Translations under genes and position numbers: made by a program
In this document: one piece after another, positions 17,354 to 25,200 of the stretch
How the letters are laid out: the number at the start of each line of letters is the position of its first letter
Position numbering within the stretch: the stretch's first letter is position 1
The notes under the pieces: generated by a model
Told to the model about the DNA's origin: nothing
Seen by the model: only the letters and a program-made list of their open reading frames with translations
The model's database searches: none
DNA from: UBA2287 sp037442025
GTDB lineage: Bacteria; Bacteroidota; Bacteroidia; Bacteroidales; Tenuifilaceae
Direction: 5' to 3'
Assembly (NCBI GenBank): GCA_037442025.1
Contig: JBBIRB010000015.1
Coordinates: 1 to 54,902, forward strand
DNA: 54,902 nucleotides

Positions 17354-18598
17354 TTGAATTTCGAACAGTTTATAGCCCAACGACTTTCTGGTAACAGAAA
17401 AGATAAAAAGAACCTTTCGACTCCGTTCGTTCGCATATCAACCATTGCAGTGGCTCTGAGTTTGGCTATAATGATTATTTCAGTTGCCATTATTACAGGT
17501 TTCAAGCAGGAAATTAGCGAGAAAACCATTGGTTTTGGCAGCCATGTGCAAATTGTAAACTTCGATAGCAACCTTTCGTTCGAAACGAACCCCATCGAAT
17601 CGAATCAACCCTTTATACCCGAAGTGCTTGCCGTAAAAGGTGTTAAACACCTTCAAGTTTTCGCCATTAAACCGGGAATTGTTAAAACCGATACCGACAT
17701 ACAGGGTGTTGTTTTAAAGGGTATTGGGCACGACTTCGATTGGTCGTTCTTTAAAAAAGTGCTTATTGAGGGTGAAATACTCTCGCTTCCCGACTCCACC
17801 CCCACCAACGGGGCGCTTATTTCAAAATTCACTGCCAACAGGCTCCAACTAAAGCTGGGCGATACCTTCGACATGTTTTTTGTACAAGAGCCTCCCAGAG
17901 CCCGACGATTTACCATAACAGGAATATACGACACCCAAATGGCCGAATTCGATAAAATTTTCATTCTTGCCGATATACGCCATATTCAGCGATTGAACGG
18001 ATGGACCTCAACCCAGGTAACCGGCTTCGAGGCACTAGTGAACAACTTCGACCAGATTGATCGAATTTCGCTCGATATAGAAGAGATTGTAGCCTTCCGC
18101 TTCCTTAGCGACGGTTCGCGACTCAAGGTTCAAAATATTAAGGAAAAATATCCTCAAATATTCGACTGGCTGGGTCTTCAGGACATTAATGTGATTATTT
18201 TGCTCGTTCTTATGCTTGCTGTTGCGGGCATTAACATGATTTCGGGACTTTTGATAGTAGTACTTGAAAGGACCAGCATGATAGGGGTACTTAAAGCCCT
18301 GGGGGCTGAAAACCAATCGGTACGTAAAATTTTCCTGATCCATTCGGGCCATATAATTGCAAAGGGACTTTTTTGGGGAAACTTGGTTGGTATAACCCTC
18401 GCCTACCTTCAAATGGAATTTGGTTTTATTAAACTCGATGAGGCCAACTACTACCTATCGTCGGTACCCATTAACCTGAAACTATTTCACTTGGCACTGC
18501 TAAATGTGGGTACGTTTGCAGTAACCCTTGCCATGCTTCTAATCCCCTCCATGGTTATTTCGCGTATTAGCCCCGACAAAACCATTAAATTCGAATAG
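17354..18598 (+). CDS. LolC/LolE-type ABC transporter permease
   Basis: This 414-residue membrane protein has the FtsX/MacB-type permease architecture: one N-terminal transmembrane helix (about 28-50), a large periplasmic domain (about 55-265) and three C-terminal helices (about 275-405). The N-terminus (FEQFIAQRL, then an SRI-like STPFVRISTIAVALSLAIM segment) and the MISGLLIVVLERTSMIGVLKALG region are typical of LolE, which extracts lipoproteins for outer-membrane transport. No ATPase (LolD) is adjacent. The start is a TTG at 17354: the conserved N-terminal segment begins there and the next ATG lies inside the first helix. Confidence 0.82.
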   Translation: MNFEQFIAQRLSGNRKDKKNLSTPFVRISTIAVALSLAIMIISVAIITGFKQEISEKTIGFGSHVQIVNFDSNLSFETNPIESNQPFIPEVLAVKGVKHLQVFAIKPGIVKTDTDIQGVVLKGIGHDFDWSFFKKVLIEGEILSLPDSTPTNGALISKFTANRLQLKLGDTFDMFFVQEPPRARRFTITGIYDTQMAEFDKIFILADIRHIQRLNGWTSTQVTGFEALVNNFDQIDRISLDIEEIVAFRFLSDGSRLKVQNIKEKYPQIFDWLGLQDINVIILLVLMLAVAGINMISGLLIVVLERTSMIGVLKALGAENQSVRKIFLIHSGHIIAKGLFWGNLVGITLAYLQMEFGFIKLDEANYYLSSVPINLKLFHLALLNVGTFAVTLAMLLIPSMVISRISPDKTIKFE

Positions 18599-18635
18599 TA
18601 GCACCACAATCGTTTGAATTGGTCGGGTTTATTTT

Positions 18636-18676
18636 GGAAAGTTCCTAAACAAAACTAAATTTAGGGAACTTTTTCA
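18636..18676 (+). terminator. Intrinsic terminator after the LolE-type permease
   Basis: AAAGTTCC at 18638-18645 pairs with GGAACTTT at 18665-18672. TAAA and TTTA extend the stem with one bulged G. The tail is T-rich. Confidence 0.65.
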
Positions 18677-18708
18677 AAATTTTTCTGTGTATCCCCTATG
18701 CTCAACAA

Positions 18709-18716
18709 TACCTTTA
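18709..18716 (+). promoter_or_regulatory. Possible promoter -7 element of gatE-gatD
   Basis: TACCTTTA fits seven of eight positions of TAnnTTTG and lies 75 bases before the gatE start, downstream of the preceding terminator. The -33 element is not clear. Confidence 0.35.
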
Positions 18717-18791
18717 GAAGTCCACTATACTTTTGCCATCATCAGGCATGCACGTTAGCGGTGGAAAACTGCCATTGAAAAACGCCTTACT

Positions 18792-20798
18792 ATGAATAAG
18801 AAAACCACAAAAGCCAACACCTTCGATCCGCTGAAAAACCACCAGCAAACCATGAAGGCCATTGGTTACGTAACCCGAAAGAAGGCAAAGCCTGAGGATT
18901 ACCAGCGCATTGGTTTCAAATCGGGTCTCGAGGTTCACCAGCAACTGAAAACCAAAGAAAAACTTTTCTGCCGATGTCCGGCCGGCATATACCATGGGCA
19001 CAACGACTATAATGCAGAACTAATACGGCATATGCGCCCCACGCTGAGCGAATTGGGCGAATACGACGGAACTGCCCTGATGGAATTTAAAACCCGAAAG
19101 GAAATAATTTACCGTATCAACAACCAAACGGCTTGTACTTACGAAGTAGACGATACCCCTCCTTTTCCGGTTAATCGGGAGGCCCTGGAGTATGCCCTCG
19201 AAATATCGCTGCTAACTAAACTCAATATTGTTGGTGAGGTGCATATTACCCGAAAGCAGTACCTCGATGGAAGTATACCTACTGGATTTCAGCGAACTGC
19301 CATACTTGGTGTTGAAGGCGAAATTCAATTGAGCAATAAAAAGGTAGGTATTCTTCAACTTAGCATTGAAGAAGACTCGTGCCGAGAAATTTCCGATATA
19401 GGCCACGTTCGGGTATATAAAACCGACCGCTTGGGTATGCCTCTTATTGAAACAGTTACCCATCCTCATTGCCTTACTCCCGATGAACTTCGCGAGGCTG
19501 CAGAACATATTCGTTTTTTAAACCGAAGTTCGGGAAGGGTCCGAACCGGCATGGGCGCAGGTCGCGAAGATGTTAACGTGAGCTGTGAAGGTGGAACTCG
19601 AGTAGAAATTAAAGGAGTTGCACACAACCGATGGATTCCAGAACTTTCGCACAACGAAGCGTTCCGCCAATGGGCGCTCCTGAATATTCGAAAAATTTTA
19701 CTGGAACGATTCCCTACTCCCGATAAGTGGAAGTTGATTTCGAAAGAATTCTCTTTAAAATCGGTTTCACTCGAACACCCGTTGGTGCGCGAAATGGCTC
19801 AAAAGGGTATGAATGTATTAGCCATTGCTTTACCTGGCTTTAAGGGTATTCTTTCGCACTTCACGCAACCGGGGCTTTCGTTTAACGACGAAATAAGCGA
19901 TCGCCTAAAGGTTATTGCCTGTATTGAAAAACCCAACATGGTTAGTAGCGAGAGCCTGAAAAACGCCCTTTCTGTAAAAGATACGGAAACTCTAAGCACG
20001 CTTCTCGGTTCAACCAATGGCGACGCCATTCTGCTTATTTGGGGCCCTGCCGACGATATGAAAACGGCCGTTGAAACAGTTGAAGAACGCTGCCGAATGG
20101 CATTTTATGGCGTTCCGAACGAAACCCGAAAATCGTTTGCAAACGGTACAACCATGTTCGAAAGGGTATTGCCCGGGGCCGACCGCATGTACCCCGATAC
20201 CGATTCGGCTCCCATACCTCTCGAGGAGAGCTACATAAACAGCCTCCGCGCCAGAGTTTCACTCGATATTTCGCAACGAATAGCCCAGCTGGAAAATTGG
20301 GGAATTCCATCAGACACCTATACCTACATACTGAAACGCAATCTGGTTCCAATAATCGAAAAGGTTACCCAACTGGGTATTTCGGGACGGTTTGTGGGTA
20401 CTTTCCTGGGCCACACCCTAAAAAATATTGAGGGTAAAAGCCAACGTAAGGGCGAATACGATTATAACCGTATTGTAGATCTTTTCAAATTCCTTGCGAA
20501 AGAGAAGTTAGAGCCAACTTTGGCCAAACGAATGATGCCAATAATTTACGAGCACCCCCAAATGGACTTCAACTCGGTGCTTACCAGCCTGGGGTTCAAG
20601 CGAAAAACGAGCGAGGAGGTAATGGCCCCAATCGATTACCTGATTGAAAAGTTCAGAGAAATTAAATTCTCCAAAACCGATACGAAAAGAATTGTTGGAA
20701 ACTGGATTATGGGTCAAATTCACAGGCAAGCCTTAGGAAATTTGGATTTGGGGCTTCTACGCAAATCGATTGAAAAACGAATTAGCAACAATCACTAA
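18792..20798 (+). CDS. gatE: Archaeal-type Glu-tRNA(Gln) amidotransferase subunit E
   Basis: This 668-residue protein is GatE, the tRNA-binding kinase-amidotransferase subunit of the GatDE enzyme that converts Glu-tRNA(Gln) to Gln-tRNA(Gln). The N-terminal cradle has GLEVHQQLKTKEKLFCRCP, the archaeal GatE form of the GatB signature. It continues with TYEVDDTPPFPVN, an LDGSIPTGFQRT loop, QLSIEEDSCREI and VNVSCEGGTRVEIKGV. A GAD-type insertion (about residues 320-440), also found in bacterial AspRS, separates GatE from GatB; it includes GPADDMKTAVETVEERC and the MYPDTDSAPIPL exit. A helical and YqeY-like tail (about 470-668) follows. No gatA, gatB or gatC is visible. gatD begins 1 base after the stop. 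Bacteroidota normally charge tRNA(Gln) with GlnRS, so this pair is unexpected and suggests transfer from Archaea. Confidence 0.93.
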   Translation: MNKKTTKANTFDPLKNHQQTMKAIGYVTRKKAKPEDYQRIGFKSGLEVHQQLKTKEKLFCRCPAGIYHGHNDYNAELIRHMRPTLSELGEYDGTALMEFKTRKEIIYRINNQTACTYEVDDTPPFPVNREALEYALEISLLTKLNIVGEVHITRKQYLDGSIPTGFQRTAILGVEGEIQLSNKKVGILQLSIEEDSCREISDIGHVRVYKTDRLGMPLIETVTHPHCLTPDELREAAEHIRFLNRSSGRVRTGMGAGREDVNVSCEGGTRVEIKGVAHNRWIPELSHNEAFRQWALLNIRKILLERFPTPDKWKLISKEFSLKSVSLEHPLVREMAQKGMNVLAIALPGFKGILSHFTQPGLSFNDEISDRLKVIACIEKPNMVSSESLKNALSVKDTETLSTLLGSTNGDAILLIWGPADDMKTAVETVEERCRMAFYGVPNETRKSFANGTTMFERVLPGADRMYPDTDSAPIPLEESYINSLRARVSLDISQRIAQLENWGIPSDTYTYILKRNLVPIIEKVTQLGISGRFVGTFLGHTLKNIEGKSQRKGEYDYNRIVDLFKFLAKEKLEPTLAKRMMPIIYEHPQMDFNSVLTSLGFKRKTSEEVMAPIDYLIEKFREIKFSKTDTKRIVGNWIMGQIHRQALGNLDLGLLRKSIEKRISNNH

Positions 20799-20799
20799 A

Positions 20800-22185
20800 A
20801 TGGAAGATATTTTTCAAGGCTACAAGGGTCGCGCACTCGAAACATTGAAAAAATACAATGTACGCGTTTGGGGAAAGGCAATAATTAGTACCTCTCGAGG
20901 CGAGTTTAAGGGTACCGTTCTACCCCGTGCCGAAAACGATGACGACATTCATATTGTTCTGAAAATTGAAACGGGCTATAATATTGGAATCGATATTTTC
21001 ACCATAACCGCCATGAAGGAGGTTGGGTACTCAAAAGCTACCTATAAAATTCCCGAAAAGGAGTTCCCGTTTACACCCAACCTGCCAAAAGTGAAACTTT
21101 TGGGAACTGGAGGTACCATTGCTTCGCGTCTCGACTACCGAACCGGTGCAGTAATTCCTGCCTTTTCGCCAGGCGAACTTTACGGGGCAGTACCCGAACT
21201 TGCCGATATTTGCAACCTCAGCACCGAGAAACTTTTCGCTGTTTTCAGCGAAAACATGGGGCCCGAGCAGTACAAAGCGCTTGCTATTGCCATTGGCAAA
21301 GAGATTGAGAATGGAATCGATGGAATAATAATTGGACACGGCACCGATACCCTTAGCCACACGGCAGCGGCGCTAACGTTCATGGTTCAAAACTCACCCG
21401 TTCCAATTGTACTGGTGGGTTCGCAGCGCAGCTCCGACCGTCCCAGCAGCGATGCTGCTTTAAACCTAATGCACGCAACCTACACAGCAGGCCACTCCGA
21501 CATTGCCGAAGTTATGGTATGTATGTTTGGGCCAACCTCCGACGAGTATGGCTTTCTGCACAGGGGAACTCGGGTTCGTAAAATGCACTCGTCGTACCGC
21601 AGTACTTTCCGCACCATTGGCGAAATTCCTATTGCTACTGTAAGCCGTAAAGAGGGTGTTAAACCCCTGAAAGACAGTTACAATCACCGCCGTAAGGACA
21701 GAAATGTTACCATTCTACCCTTTTTTGAAGAGAAGGTTACCATAGTTTACTACTACCCAAACATGCAGCCCGATATTATTGATTCGCTGGTTGATAATGG
21801 CTATAAAGGGATAATTATTGCAGGTACTGGATTGGGACATATTAATAAACCGCTCTATCCGGCCATTGAAAGGGCCACGCAAAAAGGGGTGCATATATAC
21901 ATGACCGTGCAAACTCTTTGGGGTTATGCCCATATGTACGTGTACGATACTGGCCGCGACCTTATGGCAAAGGGGATAATTCCGGCAGAGAATATGCTCC
22001 CCGAAACCGCATACATAAAATTGGGATGGGCGCTGGGCCAAACCAACGACCGCGAGGAGGTGAAGCGCCTCATGCTAACACCCATAAACGGCGAAACCAC
22101 TCCAAAAGAGCCATACAACGGCTACCTTATTTACCAGGGAGGAGTACCCGAAGTGGAGGAGTTTATAAGAAAGTTCAGAAAGTAA
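20800..22185 (+). CDS. gatD: Archaeal-type Glu-tRNA(Gln) amidotransferase subunit D
   Basis: This 461-residue protein is GatD, the asparaginase-like subunit that frees ammonia from an amide donor and channels it to GatE. Residues 1-75 form the GatD-specific small beta domain (YKGRALETLKKYNV, then RGEFKGTVLPRAE), which ordinary asparaginases lack. The asparaginase domain follows with all catalytic positions: Thr106 in LGTGGTIAS, Thr182 and Asp183 in GHGTDTLSHTA, and Lys261 in GTRVRKMHSS. Length matches archaeal GatD (about 430-460). The ATG at 20800 follows the gatE stop by one base, so translation is likely coupled; an upstream start inside gatE is less likely. A hairpin terminator follows. 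Confidence 0.93.
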   Translation: MEDIFQGYKGRALETLKKYNVRVWGKAIISTSRGEFKGTVLPRAENDDDIHIVLKIETGYNIGIDIFTITAMKEVGYSKATYKIPEKEFPFTPNLPKVKLLGTGGTIASRLDYRTGAVIPAFSPGELYGAVPELADICNLSTEKLFAVFSENMGPEQYKALAIAIGKEIENGIDGIIIGHGTDTLSHTAAALTFMVQNSPVPIVLVGSQRSSDRPSSDAALNLMHATYTAGHSDIAEVMVCMFGPTSDEYGFLHRGTRVRKMHSSYRSTFRTIGEIPIATVSRKEGVKPLKDSYNHRRKDRNVTILPFFEEKVTIVYYYPNMQPDIIDSLVDNGYKGIIIAGTGLGHINKPLYPAIERATQKGVHIYMTVQTLWGYAHMYVYDTGRDLMAKGIIPAENMLPETAYIKLGWALGQTNDREEVKRLMLTPINGETTPKEPYNGYLIYQGGVPEVEEFIRKFRK

Positions 22186-22203
22186 AGGTACTACTCCATA
22201 ATA

Positions 22204-22240
22204 TTAAGGGGCTGTGTTTTAAATAACCTCAGCCCCTTAA
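22204..22240. terminator. Bidirectional terminator between gatD and the macroglobulin gene
   Basis: TTAAGGGGCTG at 22204-22214 pairs perfectly with CAGCCCCTTAA at 22230-22240 across a 15-base loop. The element lies between two convergent genes. T runs are short on both sides. Confidence 0.7.
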
Positions 22241-22262
22241 TGTTTAGTTAGAAAATCTATAA

Positions 22263-25200
22263 TTATTGGGCATCAACACTTACCCACTCCCCTTTACGGC
22301 GGGCATTTATTGAATTATCGTACATGGCTTCGCAGGCAGCACCGGGCATGTAGAACCGTCCCTGATAAGCTGCATTGAGCCTTACCTTGAACGATTTGCT
22401 TTTCCCAGCCTCAATGCTGAAATAGGTATATACCCTGTCGTCGCGAATATCCTGATATTCGAACGATGCAGATTCTAAACCCGATTGACCCTGATCGAGT
22501 CGGCTATTGCGAATTTCCCAACCCGAGGGAACAATGAACGAAAGGATTAGTTGCTCCAGATTGCCTCTACTTCCAGGGTTGTAAACTCGAATGTCGGCAT
22601 AGAAGTCGGTTCCCTGGGCAATGTTTGCTGGGGCAAGCCGGTTGCCGCTCATGCTGAAGAAAGCAATATCGAGCTGTATCCCCGACGATTGTTCAACCTC
22701 CATGCCCGATAGGGGCAATCCATGCTGTATTAGGCGGGCAAAAAGAGCTCCCTTCCCATTATTCTTCACTTCAATTTGTCCCTTTCCGCTTTGAACCGGA
22801 CTAAAAGCACTCTGCAAAACAGAAAGTTTCGTGCTAGCCCTTTGCGAAGTACCCTGCAAATTCAGTTGGGCATCAATTCCATCGGACGATGGGTTGGCAG
22901 CAGCAAACTTAGAATAGGCCAGCAGAGCAAAAGCAGTTTCCTGGGTGCTAAGCCAATGCTCGGAACTCATTTTCTCTGAGAGTTTCTTCAGCAATGGCAT
23001 GGCTAGCTCATTATTACCAAGAAGTATCATTGCTTCAACAATCATAGCCATGTCGCGAAAATCGGAACCATAGGTGTAGCTCAATTCGCGATAGGTTTCA
23101 ACAGTTGCTGGTGCGCTTTCAATCAGTTTGCGGGCAGCCTCGGTATTTCCAACCAGAGCATAGGCTGCTGCAAGGCGCCAACGTGCCTGAACCGATAGTT
23201 TGGGCATTTCCCTCATCCGGTTCATGGCACCAATCTCAGGAATTTTTGCAAGTGCAAGAGCGTAAAGGCGGTAAGCCTGAATCAGATCGCTGGTATAGTA
23301 GCCCTCTCTGCTTGGCGACCAGGTTTGTGCAACACGGCGCTGGCTCGATTTCCATCCATCCAGAACAAAGGAGGGAACTGAATATCCCAATTTTTGTGCT
23401 TCCAGCATGAAGTGTCCGGCATAAACTGTAGCCCACGAATCGTAGTAACTTCCACCGGGCCAAAGTGCCAAACTGCCATCGCTAATCCGGAACGACTTCA
23501 ACTTATCGAGAGCAAAGCGCACGTTCTCTTCCGACGATTTTCGGGTAGCCTCGTTCACATCGGCCAATTTTGAAATGAACAATTGGGGGAATGCTTTCGA
23601 AACGGTTTGCTCTAAGCAACCATGAGGATAGCCCAAAAGGTAATGGAGCCTTTTCCCAAGATTAATGGGAGGCAGGGTGCTCAATTCAACTGAAGCAACA
23701 TTTGTTCCTTCCATGCCAAATGCATTATAAGTTGCCTTCCAAGTAGCATTGGCTTTAATTAAGGTGTCGCGAACAAGGGTCATGGGAGGATTGGCATTGC
23801 GCACATCGAGTTCAATTTCGTGGGTTGCTGTTTCGTTGCCACTCTGAGCAATTACTTTTACGCGAGCAATACCCAATTTTTCAGCAACCTTTAGGTTGAA
23901 CCGAATCACTTTGTCTCCAATATCTTCGAACTGAACCGACTGCTCCGACTGACCAACAATGGAGAGCAACGGATTTGCCTCAATTTTAACCGTTACATTC
24001 TTTACTTTTTTATCCATAGCAAATACGGCAACGGGCAGTGTTACTTCTTCCTGAGGCCCTAACACCCTTGGCAGGGTGGCTAAAACCATTAAGGGTTTTC
24101 GAACTGGGGTGGTTTTACTGGCAGAACCGTAGGCACCATCCCTTGCAGCAACTACCATGGTTCGAACCGAGCCAACGTAATTAGGCATGGTGAAGGTAAT
24201 GGTATGTTTTCTTCCTTTTGCAACATCGAACGGTCCGAAATAGCGAACAACTGGTTTAAATCGGTTGGCCGATCGATCGCCCTTATCAACGGCATCCTCA
24301 TCGCCACCCACCGAAATGATTCGTTGCATTCGGCCAGTAGAAGCGCCTATAACCAAATCGAACAGATCCCAAGTGCGCACACCTAATGCCTCGCGGGCAT
24401 AAAAACTTCGCCATGGGTCGGGGGTTCGAAAGCGTGTTAGGTCAAGCAACCCATCGTCGACCACGGCTAGGGTAAAGGCCATCGGATTGCCATTCTTCTC
24501 CGAAACGGTTATAGTTACCTTTTTCTCAGGTTCCAACTCATCGGGCATTTGAATCTGGGGTTCAAGAAGGGTTTTCTGGTCATCAACCAGCACGGGAACC
24601 AATCCGTACATACGTATTGGGAGGTCGTTACGGGTTTGCCCATGTGGCTGAACGAGCATGGCCGAAATGTAAACATTTGGAGTCATTTCAGCAGTGATAG
24701 GAACGCTTATACGGGTTTCGCTGGCTTTAGTATCGACCCACTGCGACTGCAGAACCTTAACACCATTCTCAATGGTTAGGAATATTTTTCCTCCTTCGCT
24801 GCTCGGAATGGTAACCTGTGCAGTTTCGCCAACGTTGTACTTCTCCTTATCGGTTGAGAAAGTAAGCATTGTTGCCGATTCAGATTGCGACTTCTTATCG
24901 CGCTTAACCCAACCCGGCCAATCCATATATATTATGGTACCTGCTGCATGCCCTCCATTACTGTCGAAAACACGAACCAGAAACCGGCCCCACTCGGGGT
25001 TGTTCACTCGCATATTGAATTTTGCCGCTCCTTTGGAATCGGTAGTAACATTGCCTTTAACAATTGGTCGGCGATAGGAACTAGAAATGTAACTCGACAG
25101 GTCGTCGCTACTGCGATCCCACCACCAGCGCCAATCGATTTTATAAACCTCAACTGCAAGGTTTCTTTGGGGCTGTAGCGATCCATCGGACTGTAATGTT

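Noticed and set aside
18792..20798. Reading the large amidotransferase protein as ordinary bacterial GatB.
   Set aside because: The protein is about 190 residues longer than GatB, contains the GAD insertion of GatE, and is followed by a GatD gene rather than gatA or gatC.
20800..22185. Reading the second protein as a plain L-asparaginase.
   Set aside because: It has the extra N-terminal domain of GatD, is about 100 residues longer than type I asparaginase, and is adjacent to gatE.
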